From NCBI GenBank assembly GCA_947450175.1, contig CANFUR010000005.1:1-32206 (forward strand): 32,206 bases of DNA, in the 5' to 3' direction. Made by a program: the position numbers and the translations under genes. The notes below the pieces were generated by a model. It was not told the origin of the DNA and did not search any database. It saw only the letters and a program-made list of their open reading frames with translations. Below are positions 23,243 to 30,985 of this stretch, piece after piece (within the stretch, counting starts at the first letter, position 1; every line of letters begins with the position of its first letter). This DNA is from Actinomycetota bacterium (GTDB lineage Bacteria; Actinomycetota; Actinomycetes; Nanopelagicales; Nanopelagicaceae).

Positions 23243-25891
23243 TTAAGCGTTTAAGAGCGACCGTAATACGTACTGCATGATTCCGCCGTGGCGGTAATAG
23301 TCGGCTTCTCCCGGTGTATCTATGCGTACAGTGGCCAAAAAGCTCTTGTCACCAGCGCTAACCGTGAGCTCTTTGGGAACTCCCCCTGTATTTAGTGCAG
23401 TAATGCCGCTGATTGAAAATACTTCTTCACCCGTTAGACCTAGTGATTGCGCATTCGCACCATCTTTAAATTGTAAAGGTAGAACACCCATACCAATTAA
23501 ATTAGAACGATGAATGCGTTCAAAGCTCTCGGCAATAACTGCTCGAACTCCTAGAAGCGCAGTTCCTTTTGCCGCCCAGTCACGCGATGAACCCGAACCA
23601 TATTCTTTGCCAGCAAGAATTACTAAGGGTGTACCTGCGGATTGATAAGCAACGCTTGCATCATAAATAGTTGACTGCTGGCCATCATTTGCAAAGTTTC
23701 GAGTAAATCCACCTTCGACACCATCTAGTAATAGGTTCTTCAGACGAATATTGGCAAAAGTTCCACGAATCATTACTTCGTGGTTTCCGCGGCGGGAACC
23801 ATACGAGTTGAAATCTTTGCGATCAATTCCATGGTCAGCTAAATATTTTCCAGCAGGGGAATCAACTTTGATATTTCCTGCAGGGGAAATGTGATCAGTT
23901 GTCACAGAATCGCCAAGAATAGCCAGGACACGCGCGTTGGCAATATCAACAACCGGAGTCGGAGTTTTTGGCATCGCATCGAAATATGGAGGTTTACGCA
24001 CATACGTTGATTGCGGATCCCACTCGAAAGTTTTTCCTGTTGGAGTTGCAAGAGATTTCCAACGGTGGTCTCCATCAAAGACCGATGCGTAATCTTTAGT
24101 AAACATCGCAGAAGAGATTGACGATTCTATAACACTTTGAATCTCGGCCGGAGTCGGCCAGATATCAGATAAAAATACATCTTTGCCGCTTTGATCTTTG
24201 CCCAATGCATCTTTTTCAAAGTCATGATCCATAGTTCCAGCGATTGCATAAGCAACTACTAGTGGCGGTGAAGCTAAGTAGTTCATCTTTACATCTGGGC
24301 TAATACGGCCTTCAAAGTTACGGTTACCTGATAACACAGCAGTTACTGCCAAGTCAGCGTCATTGACAGCTTTGCTAATTTCGATGGGAAGCGGGCCAGA
24401 GTTACCAATACAGGTAACACATCCGTATCCGACTAAGTTAAAACCAAGGGCTTCCATGTACTGCGTTAAATCGGCACGATCGTAGTAATCAGTTACAACT
24501 TTTGATCCTGGAGCAAGCGTAGTCTTAACCCACGGCTTGGATTTCAATCCCTTTTCAACAGCTTTTTTGGCTAGTAAAGCTGCACCAATCATTACTGAAG
24601 GATTTGAAGTATTTGTACATGAAGTAATCGAAGCTATGACAACATCACCGTTCTTCACACGGGTTGCTCCAGCACTTACTTCAGTTTTTGACGTCTTATC
24701 TGAATAGTACGTTGGCACAATTTTTTCAAAAGCTAATTTTGAATCACTCAGTGAGATTCGATCTTGAGGACGTTTTGGTCCCGCTATTGATGGAACTACC
24801 GTTGAAAGATCAAGTTCGACATGCTCTGAAAAGCGTGGTTCAACTGAAGGGTCATGCCATAGCCCTTGTGCCTTTGCGTATTTTTCTACCAATTCAACTT
24901 GATCTTCATTTCGACCAGTAAGGCGCAAGTAACGCAAAACTTCTTCATCGATGGGAAATATTGCACATGTAGATCCGTATTCAGGGCTCATGTTTCCAAT
25001 AGTTGTTCGATTGGCCATAGGTACAGAGACAACACCTGGGCCATAAAATTCAACAAACTTTCCAACAACACCGTGCTTGCGAAGAATTTCAGTAATTGTC
25101 AATGCCATATCAGTTGCTGTCGTACCGACAGGCAATTGCCCGGTTAATTTAAAGCCAACAACACGGGGGATCAACATTGAAACTGGCTGGCCTAAAAGCG
25201 CGGCTTCGGCCTCAATGCCACCCACACCCCAACCCAACACACCAAGACCGTTGACCATCGTTGTGTGTGAGTCAGTGCCGACAACCGTATCTGGGTATGC
25301 ACGTACAACACCGTTGACGGTTCGTGTCATTACTACCCTTGCTAAGAACTCAATATTTACTTGATGAACAATTCCGGTTCCAGGTGGAACAACTTTGAAC
25401 TCATCGAAGGCGGTTTGTCCCCAACGCAAAAAGCGATAACGCTCTTGATTGCGCTCATATTCAATATCGGTATTTTTTTCAAAAGCATCCTTAGTGCCAA
25501 AAACATCGGCAATGACTGAGTGATCAATTACTAATTCAGCTGGTGCTAGTGGGTTTACTTTTGAGGCATCTCCACCTAGTTCAACAATTGCCTCACGCAT
25601 AGTTGCAAGGTCAACAATGCAAGGAACTCCAGTGAAATCCTGCATGACAACACGGGCTGGTGTGAATTGAATTTCAGTGTCGGGTTCAGTGGCTGGATCC
25701 CAGTTAGCTAGCGCCTTGATGTGATCGGCCGTGATGTTTGCGCCATCTTCGGTACGAAGCAGATTTTCTAACAAAATTTTGAGCGAGAAGGGAAGATTTG
25801 AAGCCCCATCAATCTTGGAGATATCAAAAATCTCAAAACTCTTACCCGCAACTTCCAGATTGTTCTTTGCGTTGAAAGAGTTTTTACTCAT
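23243..25891 (-). CDS. acnA: Aconitate hydratase A
   Basis: 882 residues, AcnA/IRP type. The [4Fe-4S] ligands are Cys425 ([10 protein letters not shown]) and Cys491/Cys494 ([10 protein letters not shown]). [16 protein letters not shown] lies at about 197-212, and the swivelling C-terminal domain holds [12 protein letters not shown] and the active-site loop [17 protein letters not shown]. It interconverts citrate and isocitrate in the TCA cycle. The start is supported by AAGGGG upstream. The TRAM-type methyltransferase gene lies upstream on the same strand (35-base gap) and dxs downstream. The TRAM methyltransferase-acn-dxs order is familiar from other actinobacteria. Confidence 0.97.
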   Translation of the reverse strand: MSKNSFNAKNNLEVAGKSFEIFDISKIDGASNLPFSLKILLENLLRTEDGANITADHIKALANWDPATEPDTEIQFTPARVVMQDFTGVPCIVDLATMREAIVELGGDASKVNPLAPAELVIDHSVIADVFGTKDAFEKNTDIEYERNQERYRFLRWGQTAFDEFKVVPPGTGIVHQVNIEFLARVVMTRTVNGVVRAYPDTVVGTDSHTTMVNGLGVLGWGVGGIEAEAALLGQPVSMLIPRVVGFKLTGQLPVGTTATDMALTITEILRKHGVVGKFVEFYGPGVVSVPMANRTTIGNMSPEYGSTCAIFPIDEEVLRYLRLTGRNEDQVELVEKYAKAQGLWHDPSVEPRFSEHVELDLSTVVPSIAGPKRPQDRISLSDSKLAFEKIVPTYYSDKTSKTEVSAGATRVKNGDVVIASITSCTNTSNPSVMIGAALLAKKAVEKGLKSKPWVKTTLAPGSKVVTDYYDRADLTQYMEALGFNLVGYGCVTCIGNSGPLPIEISKAVNDADLAVTAVLSGNRNFEGRISPDVKMNYLASPPLVVAYAIAGTMDHDFEKDALGKDQSGKDVFLSDIWPTPAEIQSVIESSISSAMFTKDYASVFDGDHRWKSLATPTGKTFEWDPQSTYVRKPPYFDAMPKTPTPVVDIANARVLAILGDSVTTDHISPAGNIKVDSPAGKYLADHGIDRKDFNSYGSRRGNHEVMIRGTFANIRLKNLLLDGVEGGFTRNFANDGQQSTIYDASVAYQSAGTPLVILAGKEYGSGSSRDWAAKGTALLGVRAVIAESFERIHRSNLIGMGVLPLQFKDGANAQSLGLTGEEVFSISGITALNTGGVPKELTVSAGDKSFLATVRIDTPGEADYYRHGGIMQYVLRSLLNA

Positions 25892-25926
25892 TATGTCCCC
25901 TTGTTAAATCTTCGCTAGCTTGAGCG

Positions 25927-27141
25927 TCAAGATACCTTAGCCGGCTCAAACAGTGCAACACATTCGATGTGATGTGTCATTGGAAAGAGATCAAAAGCCC
26001 TTAGTTTTATGAGTGAAAAGCCAAGATCTAAAAAGTAACGAGTATCACGCGCTAGTGCTGCCGGATCACATGCCACATAGACAACTTTGCCAGGAGATAA
26101 CCGAGCAATTTCATTTACAACTAACTTTCCGGCGCCATCTCGCGGTGGGTCTAGGACTACAACATGTGCTGAATTAATTCTTGGCAGATGCTTAGCAACA
26201 TCGCCTGTAATTATCTTTACATTTGGATTGTTAATAAAATTTTTGGTTGCATCACCAGTAGCGCTCTTACTTCCTTCGATTAATGTAATAACTCCACTTT
26301 CTTGGACAGCATCAACTAATGCCGCAGTAAATAGCCCCACTCCCCCGTATAAATCCAAAACATGATCACCAGGTGAGACTTCTGCAAACTCCTGAACTAC
26401 AGTACTAAGGATGGTAGGCGCGCTTTTGTGGCCCTGCCAAAAAGACTCACTACTCACTTGTAATGTCTTGCCCAAGACTTCCTCATGTAGAACTGCTGGA
26501 CCTTCACTCAAACGAGATTTTGTTTCACCTCGCGTTGCTACCAATGAGATTGATCGCTCACCTGTATTTGAAGCAGCGATCTCTACGCGCATATCGCCTT
26601 TCCATTTGCGAGCACCAAGTTCTTGAAAACCTACTTCTTGCGTGGCAACTAAACAGTTACTGACTGGAATGATTTTGTGGCTACGTGCTCCAATAAAACC
26701 AAGTTGGCCGTTTCTATCGGTTGTTGATGTGATTCGTGAGCGCCAACCTAAAGATTCACCAACACTTTCGACTTCAACCTGAATATCCATTTTAGCAATC
26801 CTGGAAAATTGTTCAGTTATTACATCGGCCTTTAAATGCAACTGGCGCTGCTTACTTATGTGCTGAAAATCGCAACCTCCACAACCTGTACGGTTGGAAT
26901 ACTGACAAGGAGCGCTGACTCTGTCGCTAGATGATTCTAAAACTTCAACAACATCAGCACGGTTAAATGAACTTCCTACAGAGGTTATTTCAATTCGACA
27001 TTTTTCTCCTGGGATAGCATGGCGTACGAAAATAACAGCACCTTCAAAGCGGGCGATGAAATGACCGCCATGGGCAACCTTTTCAATCTCAACATCAACG
27101 CTTTCGCCAACTGCCAGGGTAGTTTTCTTAGTTGGTGCCAC
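25927..27141 (-). CDS. TRAM-domain RNA m5U methyltransferase (RumA/TrmA family)
   Basis: 404 residues starting at GTG 27141. The N-terminal TRAM domain (about 10-65) is followed by an Fe-S cysteine cluster: Cys79, Cys87, Cys90 (CQYSNRTGCGGC) and probably Cys163. The SAM-binding motif I is LDLYGGVGLFTAAL (262-275), then LDPPRDGAG (330-338) and the catalytic VACDPAALARD with Cys358. The family methylates C5 of a uridine in rRNA or tRNA; which site is not evident. The start is supported by TAAGGT-N7-GTG. It is divergent from the trkA pair with only 32 bases between starts. The membrane transporter usually between this gene and trkA is absent. Confidence 0.93.
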   Translation of the reverse strand: MAPTKKTTLAVGESVDVEIEKVAHGGHFIARFEGAVIFVRHAIPGEKCRIEITSVGSSFNRADVVEVLESSSDRVSAPCQYSNRTGCGGCDFQHISKQRQLHLKADVITEQFSRIAKMDIQVEVESVGESLGWRSRITSTTDRNGQLGFIGARSHKIIPVSNCLVATQEVGFQELGARKWKGDMRVEIAASNTGERSISLVATRGETKSRLSEGPAVLHEEVLGKTLQVSSESFWQGHKSAPTILSTVVQEFAEVSPGDHVLDLYGGVGLFTAALVDAVQESGVITLIEGSKSATGDATKNFINNPNVKIITGDVAKHLPRINSAHVVVLDPPRDGAGKLVVNEIARLSPGKVVYVACDPAALARDTRYFLDLGFSLIKLRAFDLFPMTHHIECVALFEPAKVS

Positions 27142-27154
27142 GGAACTAACCTTA
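27142..27154 (-). promoter_or_regulatory. Leaderless-type -10 for the TRAM methyltransferase
   Basis: Minus strand TAAGGT (27154-27149), 7 bases, then GTG at 27141. It is back-to-back with the trkA promoter. Confidence 0.5.
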
Positions 27155-27160
27155 AGGGTG

Positions 27161-27173
27161 TAAGTTAATGCAT
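27161..27173 (+). promoter_or_regulatory. Leaderless-type -10 deciding the first trkA start
   Basis: TAAGTT (27161-27166), 7 bases, then ATG 27174. This favours the second of two in-frame ATGs (27168 and 27174). Confidence 0.55.
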
Positions 27174-27839
27174 ATGCACGTAGTCATCATGGGATGCGGT
27201 CGGGTCGGTTCGTCTTTAGCTACTGATCTTGAGGCTGCTGGCCACACCGTTGCAGTCATTGACCAGGCCCGCGAAGCTTTTCGACGTCTAGGTCCAGACT
27301 TTAAAGGCAAGACTGTCACCGGAGTTGGTTTTGATCGCGATGTATTGCGTGAAGCAGGAATTCAAGATGCCGATGCCTTTGCTGCAGTAAGTAACGGAGA
27401 TAACTCAAATATTTTGGCTGCCCGTGTTGCACGCGAGACATATGGCGTACAAAACGTTGTTGCGCGAATTTATGACCCAGGCCGTGCCGAAATTTACCAG
27501 CGCCTAGGCATTCCGACTGTTGCAACAGTTTTGTGGGCAACTGATCAAATTTTGCGACGGCTTTTACCTGAAGGCTCTCGCTCTGAGTGGCGTGATGCAA
27601 GCGGAACAGTGCAGCTCTGTGAAATGCATCCACACAGTGATTGGTACGGTCGCCCAATTTTGCTCATTGATGAACTCACACCGGCACGCGTAGCTTTCAT
27701 TACACGCCTAGGTGTTGGATTGATTCCAGATCAACATACTGTTTTGCAACAAGGTGACTTAATCCATGTAATGGTTGCCGATGAAGATATCGCTACAACT
27801 GAAACGATCTTAGCCAATACACCAGATGGAGATCGATGA
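27174..27839 (+). CDS. trkA: TrkA-type potassium uptake regulatory protein (first of pair)
   Basis: 221 residues from ATG 27174. The N-terminal Rossmann RCK domain starts HVVIMGCGRVGSSLATDLEAAGHTVAVID, with the acidic residue at the end of strand 2 that prefers NAD(H). A TrkA_C domain follows at about 135-215. Single-RCK proteins bind nucleotide and gate a Trk/Ktr-type K+ channel at the membrane; no channel subunit is encoded in the window. It matches the ceoB position of mycobacteria. The stop overlaps the next ATG (ATGA at 27836-27839), so it is translationally coupled to the second copy. Confidence 0.92.
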   Translation: MHVVIMGCGRVGSSLATDLEAAGHTVAVIDQAREAFRRLGPDFKGKTVTGVGFDRDVLREAGIQDADAFAAVSNGDNSNILAARVARETYGVQNVVARIYDPGRAEIYQRLGIPTVATVLWATDQILRRLLPEGSRSEWRDASGTVQLCEMHPHSDWYGRPILLIDELTPARVAFITRLGVGLIPDQHTVLQQGDLIHVMVADEDIATTETILANTPDGDR

Positions 27840-28498
27840 TGAGAGTTGCAATCGCTGGTGCAGGAAATGTTGGCCGTGCTATCGCCCGTGAACTTTTAGA
27901 TAATGGGCATCAAGTATTACTTATTGATAAAGATCCTAAAGCACTCAAGCTTGAAAGCGTCCCTGATGCTGAATGGTTAATGGCAGATGCTTGTGAAATA
28001 ACCTCTTTAGATAATGCACACTTGAATAATTGTCAGGTGCTTGTGGCTGCAACGGGTGATGACAAAGCTAATTTAGTTACCTCACTACTTGGCAAGACTG
28101 AATACGGTGTACCTCGTGTGGTTGCTCGAATTAATCACCCAAAGAATGAATGGCTCTTCGATTCTTCATGGGGTGTCGATGTAGCGGTATCAACGCCACG
28201 AATTATTGCTGCTCTGGTTGAAGAGGCAGTAAGTGTCGGAGACGTAGTACGGCTGTTCTCATTTAAAAAGGGTCAAGCAAATCTTGTCGAATTAACTTTG
28301 CCAGATGGTTCTTCTTGTATTGGCAAAACTGTTGAAGAAATTGAACTTCCACAGGACGCAGCCCTTGCCGCAATTGTTCGTGATGGCAGAGTAATTACAG
28401 CTAAAGCCCACGATGTATTTGCCGCCGGTGATGAACTTTTGTTTGTTGCTTCATCAGATGCAGAAGCTCAGATTAAGGCCTGCTTTATAACTAGTTAG
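27836..28498 (+). CDS. trkA2: TrkA-type potassium uptake regulatory protein (second of pair)
   Basis: 220 residues. It begins MMRVAIAGAGNVGRAIARELLDNGHQVLLIDKD, a complete GxGxxG nucleotide-binding motif, followed by DAEWLMADACEITSLDNA and a C-terminal TrkA_C domain (about 135-215). It corresponds to ceoC. The first ATG (27836) overlaps the preceding stop; the adjacent ATG at 27839 is an equally possible start. The two proteins probably form a hetero-oligomeric gating ring, by inference from the family. The 3' end overlaps convergent DUF3159 by 8 bases. Confidence 0.92.
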   Translation: MMRVAIAGAGNVGRAIARELLDNGHQVLLIDKDPKALKLESVPDAEWLMADACEITSLDNAHLNNCQVLVAATGDDKANLVTSLLGKTEYGVPRVVARINHPKNEWLFDSSWGVDVAVSTPRIIAALVEEAVSVGDVVRLFSFKKGQANLVELTLPDGSSCIGKTVEEIELPQDAALAAIVRDGRVITAKAHDVFAAGDELLFVASSDAEAQIKACFITS

Positions 28499-29108
28499 AT
28501 TTAATAACTGGCGGCGCAGTTTTAATCACAAGCCAACTTCCGTAAGCAGCGGCAAAAAAAAGCGGATAGCCCATTGCTAGGTTTACAGTTCCAAGCAGAT
28601 TTACGTTACCACTTCGATAAATTGGATACTGAACAGCTATACGAGCAAAAAACATTGCAACCCAAATCCAACTCGCCCTTGTATATATTTTCTTTCGAAC
28701 TGGGTTATGTCGCCATTCAAAGTTTTCACCCAAGAGTGGTCCCAGAACAATTCCAAGCAAGGGCCAGCCAACTAAATTTGCCACAAGATAGGCAGTTCCA
28801 TAGCCCAAGTTGGTAAGTAGTTTTGGAATATAGAAATCAGATGCATTGCCTGAACGATGGGCAAAGTATGCACAAATTAACACTCCCAAAATACCCGAGA
28901 ATGAATGTTGAATCGTATCTTTCATAGCTAAGCGAATAATGGCCAAGAGAATTGATAGCGACAACGCTGCAATCAAAGACTGTTGTAAATCGTGCTTAAG
29001 ATTAAAAACTACAAGAAATATGATGGACGGAAGCCCAGAATCAATAAGGCCTTTTTTACCGCCTAGTGCGTTAATTACGGTTTCTTTATCTTGATTATGT
29101 TCGCTCAT
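28491..29108 (-). CDS. DUF3159 family integral membrane protein
   Basis: 205 residues with about six hydrophobic helices. The DUF3159 hallmarks I recognise are the N-terminal ALGGKKGLIDSGLPSIIFL stretch (the 'GG..G..d...P...F' pattern) and the central GIVLGPLLGENFEWRHNPVRKKIY segment, with a conserved charged loop between helices. The family is actinobacterial, near dut and trkA (Rv2693c neighbourhood), and has no established function; a transporter or channel-related role is sometimes supposed from context. Its start overlaps the dut stop as ATGA, and it is the last gene of the thioesterase-dut-DUF3159 operon. It converges with the second trkA gene. Confidence 0.85.
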   Translation of the reverse strand: MSEHNQDKETVINALGGKKGLIDSGLPSIIFLVVFNLKHDLQQSLIAALSLSILLAIIRLAMKDTIQHSFSGILGVLICAYFAHRSGNASDFYIPKLLTNLGYGTAYLVANLVGWPLLGIVLGPLLGENFEWRHNPVRKKIYTRASWIWVAMFFARIAVQYPIYRSGNVNLLGTVNLAMGYPLFFAAAYGSWLVIKTAPPVIKSN

Positions 29109-29548
29109 GCCACACCTGTTGATCCAAATCCACCGCTGCCTCGACCTGAGCCAGGAAGATCTTGCACTTCGATGAAATTAGCCCTTTCAACTTTTTGAAT
29201 AATAAGCTGAGCGATTCGATCCCCTTTAGAAAAAGAGATTGAATCATTATGGTCATGATTAATCATGATGCATGCAATTTCTCCTCGATAACCCGCATCG
29301 ATTGTTCCAGGAGTATTGACTAAAGAGACGCCATGTTTAATCGCTAAACCTGACCGTGGATGAACTAAAGCTACATATCCATCAGGTAGCGCGATTGATA
29401 TGCCTGTAGGAATTAGTGCGCGCTCCCCTGGCGCTAAAGTGAAATCCTTTGTGGTGACTAAGTCAGCGCCGGCATCTCCACCTTTTGCATATGTTGGCAG
29501 TGGAACTGATGGATCCACTCGTGTGATCAGTACGTTGAGTTGTGGCAT
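29105..29548 (-). CDS. dut: Deoxyuridine 5'-triphosphate nucleotidohydrolase (dUTPase)
   Basis: 147 residues, trimeric dUTPase size. The five motifs are visible: AGADLVT (I), PRSGLAIKHG (II), NTPGTIDAGYRGEI (III, with catalytic Asp), GDRIAQLIIQ (IV) and the C-terminal GRGSGGFGSTG (V), which closes over the nucleotide. It hydrolyses dUTP to dUMP and pyrophosphate, keeping uracil out of DNA and feeding dTMP synthesis. Its ATG directly abuts the thioesterase stop and its stop overlaps the DUF3159 start, so it is translationally coupled on both sides. Confidence 0.97.
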   Translation of the reverse strand: MPQLNVLITRVDPSVPLPTYAKGGDAGADLVTTKDFTLAPGERALIPTGISIALPDGYVALVHPRSGLAIKHGVSLVNTPGTIDAGYRGEIACIMINHDHNDSISFSKGDRIAQLIIQKVERANFIEVQDLPGSGRGSGGFGSTGVA

Positions 29549-30133
29549 TTAAGGATTTATCTCAAAGTCAGGGTCTACAAAGGCGAGTATTTCTGGACTC
29601 TTTGAAATGTGGTCCAAATACTCTTTTGGCGCATTATTTAGAAAATGATCCATGGGTACGATTACAAAAAGCGCTGCAGCACGAACTGCAATTTCTCCAT
29701 CAGGTGTATGTAAACGACCTTCTGCTGAAGAATAAACTTTTCTGTTAACTTGGCCAGTAATTTTGGCGGTGATATGTAACGTTGAACCCATTGGAACTGG
29801 CCTTAAAAAATCTGTCTCTAATCGCGCAGTAACTGCCGGTGCACGTAGCAGCCACATTAATTTTCCAAGTGCTTCATCAAATGCAAGTGAGAGTAAACCT
29901 CCATGAGCTAAACCAGGGGCACCTTGATGATTTTCAGTGACAGTAAATTGCGCAGTAATGTCAGCGCCTTCTCCTGCATATGCAATTAAATGTAACCCGG
30001 TCGGATGAAGTTCTCCACAACCAAAACAGTGGCCAAAATGTGATGGGATTTTTGATCCAATTGGCGGAGCCTTAGGGTGTCGTTCTGGAATCATCGCCCC
30101 TAGCGGAGGCGTTGTAGAAGCGATACGGCTCAT
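29549..30133 (-). CDS. PaaI-like hotdog-fold thioesterase
   Basis: 194 residues. The hotdog domain (about 55-165) contains HQGAPGLAHGGLLSLAFDEALGKLMW, the conserved 'HG....l.D.a' helix, and ARLETDFLRPVPMGSTLHITAKI. An N-terminal FGHCFGCGELHPTGLHL segment with a CxxC is common in the actinobacterial form. It probably hydrolyses acyl-CoA or aryl-CoA thioesters; the substrate is unknown. It is first in an operon with dut and DUF3159, occupying the position where DUF3710 and OB-fold genes lie near dut in other actinobacteria. It is divergent from DUF3093 across 31 bases. Confidence 0.88.
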   Translation of the reverse strand: MSRIASTTPPLGAMIPERHPKAPPIGSKIPSHFGHCFGCGELHPTGLHLIAYAGEGADITAQFTVTENHQGAPGLAHGGLLSLAFDEALGKLMWLLRAPAVTARLETDFLRPVPMGSTLHITAKITGQVNRKVYSSAEGRLHTPDGEIAVRAAALFVIVPMDHFLNNAPKEYLDHISKSPEILAFVDPDFEINP

Positions 30134-30146
30134 GAGGCTAAGAGTA
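30134..30146 (-). promoter_or_regulatory. Leaderless-type -10 for the thioesterase-dut-DUF3159 operon
   Basis: Minus strand TACTCT (30146-30141), 7 bases, then ATG at 30133. It is back-to-back with the DUF3093 promoter. Confidence 0.5.
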
Positions 30147-30151
30147 TCCGA

Positions 30152-30164
30152 TAGCGTAAGACCT
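30152..30164 (+). promoter_or_regulatory. Leaderless-type -10 deciding the DUF3093 start
   Basis: TAGCGT (30152-30157), 7 bases, then GTG 30165. An upstream in-frame ATG at 30132 lies inside the divergent gene and would add 11 residues. The GTG start gives the usual DUF3093 N-terminus (x-R-Y-R-E). Confidence 0.55.
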
Positions 30165-30599
30165 GTGCGATACCGCGAAGTAATCCTTATGCCACTCTGG
30201 CTCTTGGCGCTTATCTATTTCTTTTTTCTTTCCTTAGTTCTCTCTGTTTGGGCCGCTCTTGGAAACGTAGCGGCTCTAATCACCCTTGTTGCTACCACTG
30301 CGCTTTTGCTTGTCATATGGATTCAAAGCAGATTGATTATTGAAATCACAGCCGATGAACTAAGAGTGGGAAGAGCTCACTTGGAATTGCAATACATCGA
30401 TCAAGTAACAGCATTAAATAGCAGCGAAATGAAAAATATTAGAGGCCGTGATGCTGACCCGATTGCTTTTCTGGGAATTCGTTTTTGGTCGTCAACTGGC
30501 GTCAAAATTACTTTGAATGACAAGCGAGATGAGACGCCTTACTGGTTAGTTACAAGTAATAAGGCGAATCAACTGGTAAACGCTTTAAAAGTAAATTAA
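30165..30599 (+). CDS. DUF3093 family membrane protein
   Basis: 144 residues from GTG 30165. After the short RYRE start come two hydrophobic helices (about 6-30 and 33-52). A soluble C-terminal part follows, of PH-domain-like beta character, with IEITADELRVGRAHLELQYIDQVTALN and a terminal WLVTSNKANQLVNAL helix. This matches the DUF3093 layout, an actinobacterial family of unknown function encoded next to dut and DUF4193 (Rv2698 in M. tuberculosis). The stop shares TTAA with convergent DUF4193. Confidence 0.85.
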   Translation: MRYREVILMPLWLLALIYFFFLSLVLSVWAALGNVAALITLVATTALLLVIWIQSRLIIEITADELRVGRAHLELQYIDQVTALNSSEMKNIRGRDADPIAFLGIRFWSSTGVKITLNDKRDETPYWLVTSNKANQLVNALKVN

Positions 30600-30892
30600 T
30601 TACATTCTTTACAAATAGCTTTGGCACCTTCGCCTTTAGCCAGTTGTGTAATGTGATGAACAAGAAAACATCGTGAACATGTAAATTCATCAACTTGCTT
30701 AGGTACTACACGAACAGCTAACTCTTCACCTGACAAATCCGCACCTGGAAGTTCTAGGTTTTCAGCCGCTTCTGCTTCATCAACATCTATTTGGCCGGAT
30801 TGAGCATCGACACGTTTAGCTTTTAATTCTTCTAACGACTCTTCATGGAGTTCTTCATCCGTTTTTCTGGGTGTGTCGTAATCTGTTGCCAT
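30596..30892 (-). CDS. DUF4193 family zinc-ribbon-like protein
   Basis: 98 residues from ATG 30892, beginning MATDYDTPRKTDEEL, the almost invariant DUF4193 N-terminus. An acidic helical part includes VDVDEAEAAENLELPGADLSGEEL in family-typical form. A C-terminal pair of CxxC motifs (FTCSRCFLVHH and ICKEC) probably binds zinc. GAGGTGAG upstream is a good ribosome binding site and excludes the 3-codon extension to 30901. The family is abundant and highly conserved in actinobacteria, with unknown function; the fold suggests contact with RNA polymerase or nucleic acid, which is inference. It is convergent with DUF3093 (TTAA overlap) and separate from hflX. Confidence 0.92.
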   Translation of the reverse strand: MATDYDTPRKTDEELHEESLEELKAKRVDAQSGQIDVDEAEAAENLELPGADLSGEELAVRVVPKQVDEFTCSRCFLVHHITQLAKGEGAKAICKECN

Positions 30893-30985
30893 AGCTCTCA
30901 CCTCGATTCCTTTTTAGTTCTTCCTGCGGGCGCATCATGGCGCACATAGGGCTTTCCTGTTGCTATAACGCTCGGCGTGTCGGGG

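Noticed and set aside
25902-25930. TTGACG-N17-TTAACA as an acnA promoter on the minus strand
   Set aside because: The -10 would overlap the AAGGGG ribosome binding site, so a transcript from it would lack the site; read-through from the upstream gene is more likely.
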